Source: Nitratireductor luteus
GTDB lineage: Bacteria; Pseudomonadota; Alphaproteobacteria; Rhizobiales; Rhizobiaceae
Length of the DNA stretch: 64,000 nucleotides
Direction: 5' to 3'
NCBI RefSeq assembly: GCF_026162365.1
Contig: NZ_JAOANW010000006.1
Location: forward strand, 248,001-312,000
The position numbers and the translations under genes are program-made. This document shows positions 51,232-59,922 of the stretch, piece after piece. Under the pieces are notes generated by a model. It saw only the letters and a program-made list of their open reading frames with translations. It was not told the origin of the DNA and did not search any database. Within the stretch, counting starts at the first letter, position 1, and every line of letters begins with the position of its first letter.

Positions 51232-51867
51232 CTAGGCAACCACGGGTCCCGGCACCTCGGGCATCGGCACGAAGCCGGGCAGCGCCTCGATACGGGAAAG
51301 CCACGCGCTCACCCTGGGATAAGGCGCAAGCGCCACGCCGCCTTCCGGTGCGCGCGCCGTGTAGGCATAAAGCGCGACATCGGCAATGGTCGCCGCCTCT
51401 CCAACGAGGAACGGCCTCGAGGCCAAATGGGCTTCGAGGATCGTGAAAAGCTGGTCGGCGATGCTCTTTGCCCGCTCGTGGTCGAGCGGGAGCTTGAACA
51501 CGGTGGCGAGACGTGCCGTGGCAGGGCCGTAGGCGAGCTGCCCCGCAGCGACCGACAGCCACCGCTGAACCGCAGCTGCGGCGACCGGGTCTGCCGGATA
51601 CCAGCTGCGCGAGGCGTCGTATGTAAGCGCGAGATAGACGAGGATGGCGTTGCTGTCGGCGAGCACCACGTCGCCGTCCTCCAGCACCGGAATCTGACCG
51701 AAGGGATTACGGGCAAGGAAGTCGGGCCCCTTGTGCGCCCCTTGGGCAAGGTCGACCTCGACGAACTCGACAGGCAGGCCGAGCAGCGACAAAAACAGCT
51801 CGACGCGGTGGCAATGGCCCGAGAGCGGGTGGCGATGGAGGAGGACAGGCTTCATTTCTGCGAACAT
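51232..51867 (-). CDS. glutathione S-transferase
   Basis: Cytoplasmic GST of 211 residues. The start [20 protein letters not shown] is chosen because AAGGAAG precedes it; the frame stays open to 51999. The N-terminal thioredoxin fold has [40 protein letters not shown] with the cis-Pro and glutathione-binding DS pair, and a C-terminal helical domain with [16 protein letters not shown]. It lies 34 bases upstream of the three-domain oxidoreductase and is probably co-transcribed. A divergent LysR gene follows. Detoxification of an electrophile is likely. Confidence 0.9.
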   Translation of the reverse strand: MFAEMKPVLLHRHPLSGHCHRVELFLSLLGLPVEFVEVDLAQGAHKGPDFLARNPFGQIPVLEDGDVVLADSNAILVYLALTYDASRSWYPADPVAAAAVQRWLSVAAGQLAYGPATARLATVFKLPLDHERAKSIADQLFTILEAHLASRPFLVGEAATIADVALYAYTARAPEGGVALAPYPRVSAWLSRIEALPGFVPMPEVPGPVVA

Positions 51868-51979
51868 GGGAACTTCCTTGAGCAACATCGGATGGACGAC
51901 GTTGCAAGGATCGTTCTTTTTAGAGACTGTGTTAATACGATAAAGGCTCAGCAAATAATTTCGATAATCGGAACAATCG
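51868..51979. promoter_or_regulatory. divergent GST/LysR control region
   Basis: This short gap is richer in A and T than its surroundings (GTGTTAATACGATAAAGG, AAATAATTTCGATAATCG). ACGATAAAG and TCGATAATC may form a weak repeat. LysR proteins bind T-N11-A sites in such regions and control both directions. No exact operator can be fixed. Confidence 0.45.
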
Positions 51980-52879
51980 ATGGATCGGTTCAGGAGCATT
52001 CAGGTTCTCATCGCCGTGGCCGAGGAAGGAGGCTTCGCGTCTGCGGCGAAGCGGCTCGGCATGTCGCCACCGGCCGTCACCCGCGCGGTGGCCGCGCTGG
52101 AAGACCATCTCGGCGTGCGCCTGTTCAGTCGCACCACGCGGGTCGTCCGCCTGACCGAAACCGGGGCGCGTTTTCTCGCGGACGGCAGGCGCATTCTGGA
52201 AGAACTGGCCGAGGCTGAGGCCTCCGCCACCGGCGCCCATTCAGAACTGCGCGGCCAGGTCGCGGTGACGGCGCCTTCGATGTTCGGCCGTCTGTTCGTG
52301 GCGCCTATCGCCATCGATTTCCTCGCCCGCCACCCGGAAGTCGGGGTGCGCACTCTCCTGGTGGACAGGGTCGTCGACCTTGTCGAAGAAGGCCTCGACA
52401 TCGCTGTGCGCATCGCGCACCTGCCGGACTCGTCGCTCATGGCGATCCAGGTCGGCTCCATGCGACATGTCGTCTGCGGCGCGCCCTCTTATATCGCCGA
52501 GCGTGGCGTTCCAAGGGAGCCGGCCGACCTACTGCGCATGGAGGCGATCGACTTCTCCTTCTCGGTGCCGCAGCGGCAATGGGCCTTTCCGGTCGCCGGC
52601 CGCACCAGGATCGTGCGGCCGGCGGCGCGCTTCCTTGCCAATTCGGCGGAGGTCGCCGTCGCCGCGGCCGTGGCGGGGCGGGGCATTGTCCGTTTGCTCG
52701 CCTACCAGGTGGAGCAGGAGGTCCGCACCGGCAAGCTCGAGATCTTGCTCGCCAACCACGAACCGCCCCCCATCCCCGTCCACGTGGTCCATGTTGAAGG
52801 GCGCCGCGCCGCTGCGCGCGTGCGTGCCTTCGTCGATCTCGCGGTCGAGCGTTTGCGCGCGGAGACCTGGTTGAGCTGA
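51980..52879 (+). CDS. LysR family regulator divergent from the GST operon
   Basis: Regulator of 299 residues. The N-terminal helix-turn-helix is [40 protein letters not shown] and [16 protein letters not shown] (about residues 7-60). The rest is a periplasmic-binding-fold effector domain ([18 protein letters not shown]). It lies 112 bases from the start of the GST gene on the opposite strand. It probably controls that two-gene operon and itself. Confidence 0.92.
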   Translation: MDRFRSIQVLIAVAEEGGFASAAKRLGMSPPAVTRAVAALEDHLGVRLFSRTTRVVRLTETGARFLADGRRILEELAEAEASATGAHSELRGQVAVTAPSMFGRLFVAPIAIDFLARHPEVGVRTLLVDRVVDLVEEGLDIAVRIAHLPDSSLMAIQVGSMRHVVCGAPSYIAERGVPREPADLLRMEAIDFSFSVPQRQWAFPVAGRTRIVRPAARFLANSAEVAVAAAVAGRGIVRLLAYQVEQEVRTGKLEILLANHEPPPIPVHVVHVEGRRAAARVRAFVDLAVERLRAETWLS

Positions 52880-52980
52880 CCGACTGCCAGTTCCAAGCCA
52901 ATCGGCCCGGTGGCTTGCGTTTGGCGAACGAAAGCCCGGTGAAGTGTTGAAGTTCAGCCCAGGACGCAAGCGACGGTCAT

Positions 52981-53022
52981 CGGTTTGCGGACACCGCCGC
53001 CTTTTTGGCGGCGCGCAAACCG
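52981..53022. terminator. bidirectional hairpin between convergent genes
   Basis: A stem of CGGTTTGCG with CGCAAACCG and an inner stem CGCCGCC / GGCGGCG closes a TTTTT loop. It lies between the LysR gene ending at 52879 and the oxidoreductase gene ending at 53040. Confidence 0.7.
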
Positions 53023-53039
53023 GGAGAGTGCAGGATCGG

Positions 53040-54029
53040 TCAAACCGTCACGACAATCTTGCCGAACTGATTGTTCGATTCCAGGAAGCGGTGTGCCTCG
53101 ACGATCTGATCGAAAGGAAAGGTTTTGGCGATTACCGGCCGAAGCGACCCCGAGACCAGTCCGTCGAGGATGAATCCCTTGGCCGCTTCCAACCGCACCG
53201 GATCGCCGACGATCTCGTGCACGAGGTAACCACGCAATGTCAGTGTCTTGCTCAACACCGGGAACAGCGGGAAGGGTGTTGGCTCGGAGCTCAAGCCGCC
53301 ATATTCGATGAGAATGCCGCCACGCGACATCGCGGCCGTCAGGGGTCCGAATATCGGGCCGCCGATCGGGTCCAATACGACACGCACGCCGTCTGGGCCG
53401 GTTATTTCCTTCAGCCGGGCTTCCAGATCCTCCTCCGCCGAGGCGATGACATAGGCAGCGCCGGAGTTGAGCAAGGCCTCCTTCTTGGCAGACGTCCGCG
53501 TGACCGCGATCACGGTTGCGCCAATGATGTTGGCCATTTGGATCGCGGCCAGGCCGACACTGCTTGACGCAGCGGTAATGACAATGAAGTCCTCGCTGCG
53601 GAGTTTGGCAATGTCGATCAGTGCCCCGTATGCGGTGAGGTATTGCATCCAAACGGCTGCCGCCGCTTCCCAACTGAGCGATGGCGGGTGCTTGACAACG
53701 AACTCGGCAGGAAACGTGGCAAGCTCACTATAGGCGGGCCAGCGCACCATCGATATTGGCGGTATGACGCTGACGGCATCGCCTGACGTGAAGCCCTCAA
53801 CGCCTTCACCGACTGCTGCAACGGTGCCCGCCGCCTCGAGGCCAAGACCGGAGGGCAATTTCGGGGTCTCGATGTACGATCCCGAGCGCAGCAATGCCTC
53901 GGCCCGGTTGAGGCCTAGCGCTCTGACACGGATTTGAAGCTCTCCCGGACCGGGCCCTGCGTCATCGGCCTCATCGATGCGCAGCACCTCGGGACCGCCA
54001 TGCTCGTGAAAACGAATGACACGTGCCAT
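53040..54029 (-). CDS. zinc-independent quinone oxidoreductase (MDR family)
   Basis: NADPH-dependent reductase of 329 residues. The GroES-like domain shows RVRALGLNRAEALLRSGSYI (about 32-51) and LGLEAAGTVAAVGEGVEGF. The cofactor motif AASSSVGLAAIQMANIIGA (about 152-170) is of the zeta-crystallin type. No structural zinc cysteines are present. The gene is divergent from a LysR gene (54134), which probably regulates it. This LysR/quinone reductase pairing is common in proteobacterial stress responses. Confidence 0.9.
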   Translation of the reverse strand: MARVIRFHEHGGPEVLRIDEADDAGPGPGELQIRVRALGLNRAEALLRSGSYIETPKLPSGLGLEAAGTVAAVGEGVEGFTSGDAVSVIPPISMVRWPAYSELATFPAEFVVKHPPSLSWEAAAAVWMQYLTAYGALIDIAKLRSEDFIVITAASSSVGLAAIQMANIIGATVIAVTRTSAKKEALLNSGAAYVIASAEEDLEARLKEITGPDGVRVVLDPIGGPIFGPLTAAMSRGGILIEYGGLSSEPTPFPLFPVLSKTLTLRGYLVHEIVGDPVRLEAAKGFILDGLVSGSLRPVIAKTFPFDQIVEAHRFLESNNQFGKIVVTV

Positions 54030-54133
54030 CAGCTATAACTCCAAAATAATTGAGCTAAATAATCTATGCATGCCACCATCTTCTGGATAAATGGCCATAC
54101 AGGCAGGACAGAAGAAACTGAGGGTTATCAATA

Positions 54134-55033
54134 GTGGATCGACTTACAAGTATGGCCGTGTTCGTCAAAGCCGTCGATCTGGGCTCGTTCGCCGCCGCCG
54201 CCGCTGCGCTCGATCTCTCCGGACCGATGGTCGGGAAGCATGTCCGGTATCTTGAAGAGCGTCTGGGTGTGCGCCTCATCAACCGGACAACTCGCCGCCA
54301 AAGCATCACGGAATTCGGGCGTGCCTACTACGAACGCTGCCGGATCGTGCTCGCTGAAGCCGAAGCTGCGGACGCGCTGGTGGCCGAGCAGCTCTCCCAG
54401 CCGCGCGGGCGGCTGCGTGTCACCATGCCCGCATTGTTGGGCAAGCACTGCGTTGCCCCAATCCTGCTGGAGCTTGCGCAGCATTATCCTGAGTTGGAGC
54501 TTGATCTGTCGTTCAACGACCGCATCGTAGACCTTGCGGACGACGGCTACGATCTCGCCATCCGGACCGGCAAGCTGGAGGACAAGACCGGTGTGATGGC
54601 ACGCCGCGTCGCACGCCACCGCATGGTCGTCTGTGCGTCGCCATCCTATCTCGAGAAACACGGTCGGCCACGGGACCTGGATGACCTAGGCTGCCATCAT
54701 GCCGTCGTCTACAGCAGGCCCGGCTGGGTCCATTCATGGCTGTTTCCCCGTCAAGGCCGGCCGCCGGCAGAGGTCGCGCCAGCCAACCGGCTGCGTCTCG
54801 ATGACCTCGATGCGATCGCCGACGCCGCAACCGCGGGCATGGGGCTCGCCTGGCTGCCATCATGGCTGGTTCGCGAGCGCATTCAGGCGGGATCACTTGT
54901 CCCGCTGCTGGCGGATCATCCCGGACATGTGTTCGACAATTATGTGCTCTGGCTGCAGACGCCGTACTTGCCGTCGAAGATTCGCGTGGCTATCGATGCG
55001 TTGGCTGCTGCTTTGCCCGAATATATGACATGA
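54134..55033 (+). CDS. LysR family regulator divergent from the quinone oxidoreductase
   Basis: Regulator of 299 residues starting with GTG. The winged helix reads MAVFVKAVDLGSFAAAAAAL, DLSGPMVGKHVRYLEERLG and RLINRTTRRQSITEFG (about 7-60). The effector domain runs to the C-terminus (PYLPSKIRVAIDALAA). Members of this CrgA/DmlR-like group often control an adjacent oxidoreductase. The gap of about 100 bases to the divergent MDR gene would hold the shared operator. Confidence 0.92.
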   Translation: MDRLTSMAVFVKAVDLGSFAAAAAALDLSGPMVGKHVRYLEERLGVRLINRTTRRQSITEFGRAYYERCRIVLAEAEAADALVAEQLSQPRGRLRVTMPALLGKHCVAPILLELAQHYPELELDLSFNDRIVDLADDGYDLAIRTGKLEDKTGVMARRVARHRMVVCASPSYLEKHGRPRDLDDLGCHHAVVYSRPGWVHSWLFPRQGRPPAEVAPANRLRLDDLDAIADAATAGMGLAWLPSWLVRERIQAGSLVPLLADHPGHVFDNYVLWLQTPYLPSKIRVAIDALAAALPEYMT

Positions 55034-55377
55034 ATACCCAGGGCGCGATTAACTGCCTCCATGAGCTGGTGGAGTCGTCGGCTGAACGGCCGCTTGCTGG
55101 CATCTTCAACCCGATAGCGGAAGGTGCGCTCATGGCCCCAGGACCGCCGGGCCGCTTCGCGCCTCCTGCCGGCCGTAGTGGCCAGCTTTGCCACCTCCCG
55201 TAGGCAGACATTGCCTGCGACGACGCTGGAGGTCTTGGTTGCGGACATTGAATAAGGAGCACATTTGCGGCAGGCTGCCCACCGTCGTTCGCGTAACAGG
55301 TCTCTCCGCGAAGGCGTAGAAGCTGAGCCTGAAAGCATGGCTTTTCGATCTCGCGCACCACTGTCAGGATGCCAATC
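55034..55377. other. intergenic region, no gene confirmed
   Basis: A leftward frame covers most of these 344 bases, but its composition is Arg/Ala-rich and unlike any family I know, and it lacks a ribosome binding site. It could be the decayed end of an older gene. The last part holds the promoter of the LysE-type exporter. Confidence 0.4.
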
Positions 55378-56004
55378 ATGAGTCAGGATTTGCTGATTGT
55401 CGCGACCACGCTTGGGCTCTATGCCGCTGTTGTCGTGAGTCCGGGCCCGAACTTTACGCTTATCTCAAGCCTTGCCATTTCAGGTGGACGGTCTTCTGCT
55501 GTAGGCGCGACATTCGGCCTGGCCGTTGCGGCGACCTTCTACGCGGTCTTGACGATGACGGGGTTGGCTTTGGTTCTCACGCAGGTCGGTTGGCTTGCGA
55601 GCCTCATACAGATTTCCGGAGGCTGTTACCTCGTCTACCTCGGGGTCATGACTTGGCTGACCACCAAGCCTGCCACTTCGGCACAACGGTCTGGTTCAGC
55701 TCCCAGTGGTACCTTGCGCGGCCTGCGCATGGGCATCATCGTCAACCTCTCAAACCCCAAAGGGATCGCCTGCTTTATTGGTCTTTACGCTGTTGCCGTA
55801 CCGCCAGAAACCGCGCTGTGGGTCAAGTTTACGATTCTCGTGGGTGGCTTCCTTCTGGAGATCGTCTGGTATGGGCTTGTGATCGTCCTGCTCTCAACGC
55901 GACCGGCCCGCGCAGCCTATGACCGCTTCGGCCATTGGATAGAACGGGTCATTGGCACGGCGCTGGCGGCCTTTGGCCTGCGTCTGATTTCGGAGAAGCT
56001 ATGA
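55378..56004 (+). CDS. LysE/RhtB family amino-acid exporter
   Basis: Inner-membrane exporter of 208 residues from MSQDLLIVATTLGLYAAVVV; an ATG 9 bases upstream is also possible. About six membrane helices are visible. The family signature is VVSPGPNFTLISSLAISGGR (about 19-38), then GAATFGL-like glycine helices and GIIVNLSNPKGIACFIGLYA (about 120-139). It would export an amino acid or related metabolite. It appears to be transcribed alone. Confidence 0.9.
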   Translation: MSQDLLIVATTLGLYAAVVVSPGPNFTLISSLAISGGRSSAVGATFGLAVAATFYAVLTMTGLALVLTQVGWLASLIQISGGCYLVYLGVMTWLTTKPATSAQRSGSAPSGTLRGLRMGIIVNLSNPKGIACFIGLYAVAVPPETALWVKFTILVGGFLLEIVWYGLVIVLLSTRPARAAYDRFGHWIERVIGTALAAFGLRLISEKL

Positions 56005-56008
56005 ATAC

Positions 56009-56170
56009 CTCGACAAAAAGGGCAAAGACATAATCGAGACCACTCTCTCTGACGGCACGGATGCACCATGGTGGTGGAATCCCAGCGCAAAGTCCCGTCG
56101 CCCTGCGGACCGTCGGTCGGAACCCGGCATGCTGCGAACCTCGATGCGCTTGATCTTCGCCTCTGTCATT
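56009..56170 (-). pseudogene. possible truncated enolase-superfamily gene start
   Basis: A leftward frame beginning MTEAKIKRIEVRSMPGSD and continuing with RDFALGFHHHGASVPSERVV resembles the first 50 residues of sugar-acid dehydratases of the mandelate racemase group. It then stops, and nothing that matches the rest of such a protein is present. It may be a remnant cut by rearrangement. The match is short, so this is tentative. Confidence 0.25.
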
Positions 56171-56244
56171 CACGATCCTAGTACCGGATGCTCAGCAGCC
56201 CGCCCTCGTTCGAAGGGTCAAAGGCGAGGGTAAGGCACCCTGTT

Positions 56245-58032
56245 CTAGTGCCGGCTTGGCAGCACGCCTTGCGCGGCCTGCTTGAAGGACTGCCAGATGA
56301 TGCCGATCGCCTCTGGATCTCCCTTGACCACCGCCTGGGCATATTTCTTCGCCTGCTCGTAGGTGACGTGCGGCGGAAGCGGCGGCACTTTCGGGTCCGT
56401 CACCACGTCGAGCACGCAGGGCCTGTCGGCGCTAAGCGCCTCCTCCCAGGCCGGGCCCACTTCGTCCGGCGTCTCCACCCTGATGCCCTTGAGGCCGATC
56501 ATCGCGGCGTAGCGGGCATAGTCGAAGGCCGGCACGTCCTGCGAATCGGGAAACTTCGGATCGCCCGCCATCACGCGCTGCTCCCACGTGACCTGGTTCA
56601 GGTCGCCATTGTTGAGCACCATGATGACCAGCCGCGGGTCGCTCCAACGCTGCCAGTATTTCGCGACGTCGATCAGACTGTTGTTGCCGAGCATCTGCAT
56701 GGCCCCATCGCCGACCAGGCCAATCGCGACGCGGTCGGGATAGGCGAATTTGGCGGCCATCGCATAGGGCACGCCCGGGCACATGGTCGCCAGCCCGCCC
56801 GACAGCGACGCCTTCATTCCCGGCCGCAGCTTCAGATCACGCGCGAACCAGTTCGCGACGCTGCCCGAATCTGCGCTGATGATGCAGTTCTCCGGCAAGC
56901 GCGGCGAGAGCTCCCACAGGACACGCTGCGGGTTGACGGGATCGGCGGCGCTCATGGCGCGCTCTTCCATCAGCTCCCACCAGTCGCTGACATTCTTCTC
57001 CACCTCGTCGCGCCAGGAACGGTCTTCCTTGCGCTTCAGATGCGGAATAAGGGCCTGGAGGGTCGCCGCGCTGTCACCAACCAGGTTCACCTCCATCGGG
57101 TAGCGGATGCTGAGCATGCGCCCGTCGATATCGATCTGCACCGCGCGCGCCTGGCCCTCGGGCGGCAGGAATTCGGAATAGGGGAAGCTGGAGCCGACGA
57201 CGAGCAGCGTGTCGCAGCCCATCATCAGGTCGAAGCTCGGCCGGGTGCCGAGCAGGCCGATCGAACCGGTGACGAAGGGAAGGTCGTCCGGCAGAGCGGC
57301 GCGACCGAGCAGCGCCTTGGCGACACCGGCGCCCAGAAGGTCGGCAACCTTGATGACCTCCGCGCCGGCATCCAGCGCGCCGGCGCCTATCAGCATGGCA
57401 ACGCGCTCGCCGCCGTTCAATATCTCGGCTGCCTGTTTCAGTTCGGCCTCGCCGGGCGCATGAGCCGGTCTGGTATAGCCCACGCCCGAAAAGAGCGCGC
57501 CGTGCTGGCGCGGCGGAGAGGACACAGCGTCCATTTCCTGCACATCGTTGGGCACGATGATGCAGGTAACCGTCCGCTCGGCCTGCGCGATCCGCATCGC
57601 CCGATCGACGAGATGACGCATCTGCGCCGGATCGGTGCACATGTGCACGTAGTCGCTGGCCACGTCCTTGAACAGCGAGATCAGGTCCACTTCCTGCTGA
57701 TAATTGCCGCCGAGCGACATGCGCTTTTGCTGCCCGACGATGGCGACCACGGGCGTATGGTCCAGCTTGGCATCGTAAAGGCCGTTGAGAAGGTGGATCG
57801 CGCCCGGCCCCGAAGTGGCGAGGCAGACGCCCGTCTCGCCGGTCCATTTGGCGTGGGCGCAGGCGGCGAAGGCGGAAAGCTCCTCATGCGCGGTCTGCAC
57901 GAACTCGATCTTGTCTTCCGCCCGCCCGAGGGCGCCGAGGATGCCGTTGATTCCGTCACCGGGATATCCGTAGATGCGCTTGACGCCCCACTGGTTGAGA
58001 CGGTCGAGCATGAAATCGGCGACCATTGCCAT
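56245..58032 (-). CDS. thiamine-diphosphate-requiring enzyme (pyruvate oxidase/acetolactate synthase-like)
   Basis: Three-domain ThDP enzyme of 595 residues. The catalytic Glu lies in TAHEELSAFAACAHAKWTGE (about residue 47-66). The central domain has VAMLIGAGALDAGAEVIKVA. The C-terminal domain has the ThDP-binding motif GDGAMQMLGNN (about 428) ending in LNNGDLNQVTWEQRVMAGD. The layout matches proteins annotated as ThDP-requiring PoxB-like, which often act as pyruvate dehydrogenase (quinone) or as 2-oxo-acid decarboxylases. A PPC-domain gene lies upstream on the same strand. Exact substrate not known. Confidence 0.9.
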   Translation of the reverse strand: MAMVADFMLDRLNQWGVKRIYGYPGDGINGILGALGRAEDKIEFVQTAHEELSAFAACAHAKWTGETGVCLATSGPGAIHLLNGLYDAKLDHTPVVAIVGQQKRMSLGGNYQQEVDLISLFKDVASDYVHMCTDPAQMRHLVDRAMRIAQAERTVTCIIVPNDVQEMDAVSSPPRQHGALFSGVGYTRPAHAPGEAELKQAAEILNGGERVAMLIGAGALDAGAEVIKVADLLGAGVAKALLGRAALPDDLPFVTGSIGLLGTRPSFDLMMGCDTLLVVGSSFPYSEFLPPEGQARAVQIDIDGRMLSIRYPMEVNLVGDSAATLQALIPHLKRKEDRSWRDEVEKNVSDWWELMEERAMSAADPVNPQRVLWELSPRLPENCIISADSGSVANWFARDLKLRPGMKASLSGGLATMCPGVPYAMAAKFAYPDRVAIGLVGDGAMQMLGNNSLIDVAKYWQRWSDPRLVIMVLNNGDLNQVTWEQRVMAGDPKFPDSQDVPAFDYARYAAMIGLKGIRVETPDEVGPAWEEALSADRPCVLDVVTDPKVPPLPPHVTYEQAKKYAQAVVKGDPEAIGIIWQSFKQAAQGVLPSRH

Positions 58033-58163
58033 TGCTGTGTCTCCTCGGCGCTCGATGATGGATTAGCTACTGGCCCAACTAGACCTGCGGCCGGAAGTTC
58101 CGCGTCATCCGTCCGCGATCGTGAAAGGCCGAAACGCTCAGCTCAAAAGCTCAACTCGAATGC

Positions 58164-58607
58164 TCAGCTCTCCGGCCGTATGAGCACCAGGCCGCTTTCG
58201 GGGTCGAACCGCTTCTGCAGATGCACGGGGCTTTCCGTCAGGATGATCTCCAGCGTCGGGCGCACGTGGGCCTCGGCGAGATGACCGGCGAGCGCGGTGC
58301 CGTCGCGCTTGCCGAGCACGGTATGGATATGAATGGCGCGGCTGCCGTCCGGGGCCAGCGCGACGTCTCCGTTGAGCGATGCCACCTCCACCTGCTCGTC
58401 CACCGGATTGCTGAGATAGTCCTTTTTCTCCCAGTCGAAATAGGTGATGACCGCGCTGCTGAAGGCGCCGATGGCGGAAAAGCCGGCTGCCGAGAGATCT
58501 TCGCGCTCAGCAAAATCCTTCAGGCAGGCCATCACCTCATCGCCGGTTTCCAGAACGAGCGCGTAGGTTCGCTGCCCGTTGTTCTCGGCCAGAATCCTGC
58601 TCTGCAT
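58164..58607 (-). CDS. PPC/DUF296 domain protein
   Basis: Small protein of 147 residues from MQSRILAENNGQRTYALVL; GGGAGGCTGTTGG precedes it, and the frame stays open upstream to 58691. The whole length is a PPC (plant and prokaryote conserved) domain: GDEVMACLKDFAEREDLSA, FSAIGAFSSAVITYFDWEKK, and the metal-like histidines in RAIHIHTVLGKRDGTALAGH (about 96-115). Bacterial stand-alone PPC proteins form trimers of unknown function. It is 131 bases upstream of the ThDP enzyme gene and could be co-transcribed. Confidence 0.9.
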   Translation of the reverse strand: MQSRILAENNGQRTYALVLETGDEVMACLKDFAEREDLSAAGFSAIGAFSSAVITYFDWEKKDYLSNPVDEQVEVASLNGDVALAPDGSRAIHIHTVLGKRDGTALAGHLAEAHVRPTLEIILTESPVHLQKRFDPESGLVLIRPES

Positions 58608-58873
58608 CCAACAGCCTCCCATCGCATCTGTGGCACGTGTGGACGACACTCCGCTTCGGCACCGTCCGATCAGCAGGTAACTCTTTCCCAACGTCAGAAG
58701 GCATCCGATCGTTCCGAACTGGCCGCCGGCGGCCTTGGCTGCTTTGTCGAGGCGATGGCGTGCATTTGGCGACCTATGCCGCCGCCGAAACGCACATGAG
58801 CCGGCCCGTTGCGGTTGTTGTCGCCGGCGCTCTCACCGGCGATCGCGGCGCGGCATACATGGCAAGTAAACCG

Positions 58874-59629
58874 TCAGTCGTTCGGGTCGGCCGTCGGCGC
58901 GGCCATCAACTCCTCGAACGAGTAGCTGAGGTCGAGGAACGGTTCGTCCGGGCTCCAACTCACGGCATTGCTTTCGAAGGGCACCGAAAGCAGATCGGGG
59001 ATTCTGGAGGCGAGTCCAGGTTGCAACACCACTGTAACCGCGCCGCCGTCTTCAATAATGAAGTCAAGGACGATGCCGAACTCCCGGTATCCGTCGGGCG
59101 CCTCGTACCGGGCGATATCACCGATCAAACCGGTGGCTCGCCACGCGCCGCCCTCCAACCGGATGGGCTCCTCCAGTTCCCGTATATCCGTCGTGATATC
59201 TTCCAGCGAAAGCGAGCGCTCCGGGATGAGTTCCTCCACCTCGTCTTCCTCGACCGGAACGAGAACACCGCGAAGCCCGTCGGCCGGATTGTTCAGCGTC
59301 GCGAGCTTTGACGGAATACTAACGTCGGTTTCGCCAATGCCCCACAGACCTCCGATTTCGGCAACGACAGCGAGCATCTCACCGGTCGGGCCAAGAAACA
59401 GGTCCGTGACGTCACCGATCTCTTCGCCATCGCCGCCATAGACCAGGTTCTGCTCGATCATCTCGCGCGCGCTTTGGACATCGCGCGATCTTAAAAGAAG
59501 CCCATACTGATCCTCCGTCAGACGCGCCACCTCCGGCAAGGCCATGCCCTGCCCCTGTGCAGGGCCCATGCCCGAACTGCAAAGGCCCAAGGCCAACCAG
59601 ATCAAGGGGACGCATCTCCAGGTCATCAT
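58874..59629 (-). CDS. secreted PRC-barrel domain protein
   Basis: Exported protein of 251 residues. The start MMTWRCVPLIWLALGLCSSG follows AAGAGGGTG and replaces a longer frame from 59779. The signal ends near GPAQGQ. Two PRC-barrel-like segments follow: IEQNLVYGGDGEEIGDVTDL (about 55-74), with FLGPTGEMLAVVAEIGGLWG, and GDIARYEAPDGYREFGIVLD. The linker is rich in Glu. PRC barrels occur in photosynthetic reaction-centre H subunits and in rhizobial stress-linked envelope proteins. Its function here is not established. Confidence 0.82.
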   Translation of the reverse strand: MMTWRCVPLIWLALGLCSSGMGPAQGQGMALPEVARLTEDQYGLLLRSRDVQSAREMIEQNLVYGGDGEEIGDVTDLFLGPTGEMLAVVAEIGGLWGIGETDVSIPSKLATLNNPADGLRGVLVPVEEDEVEELIPERSLSLEDITTDIRELEEPIRLEGGAWRATGLIGDIARYEAPDGYREFGIVLDFIIEDGGAVTVVLQPGLASRIPDLLSVPFESNAVSWSPDEPFLDLSYSFEELMAAPTADPND

Positions 59630-59922
59630 CACCCTCTTGGTGTGTTGTTTCTTCCGCTTCCCGCCGCGGCTCCGCGGCGGCTGGACAAAGGGCATAACCT
59701 CCAAACGAGCGCTGAGCGTCTCTGTTCCTGGAGGCGGCCAAATTGCCAGCTCGTCAGATTTTTTCGTGGGCCGGCACATATTGACGGTGACCCGGCCGGT
59801 CGTCGTTCGGCTCGGCTGGTAGTCCGGCTTCGTCCGCGAAGGCGGCGCGAGGCGACATTGATCGAATCCGCTGCCGCGCCTTCTGCAATGGATCGCGAAC
59901 GGCCTTTCCGAGTTGATGCTGC

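Noticed and set aside
54990-55379. Leftward 129-codon frame before the LysE exporter
   Set aside because: No ribosome binding site, no family resemblance and an Arg/Ala-rich composition.
56188-58284. 698-codon rightward frame opposite the ThDP enzyme
   Set aside because: The opposite strand encodes an intact ThDP enzyme with the catalytic Glu and the GDG motif. The frame is a codon-bias shadow.
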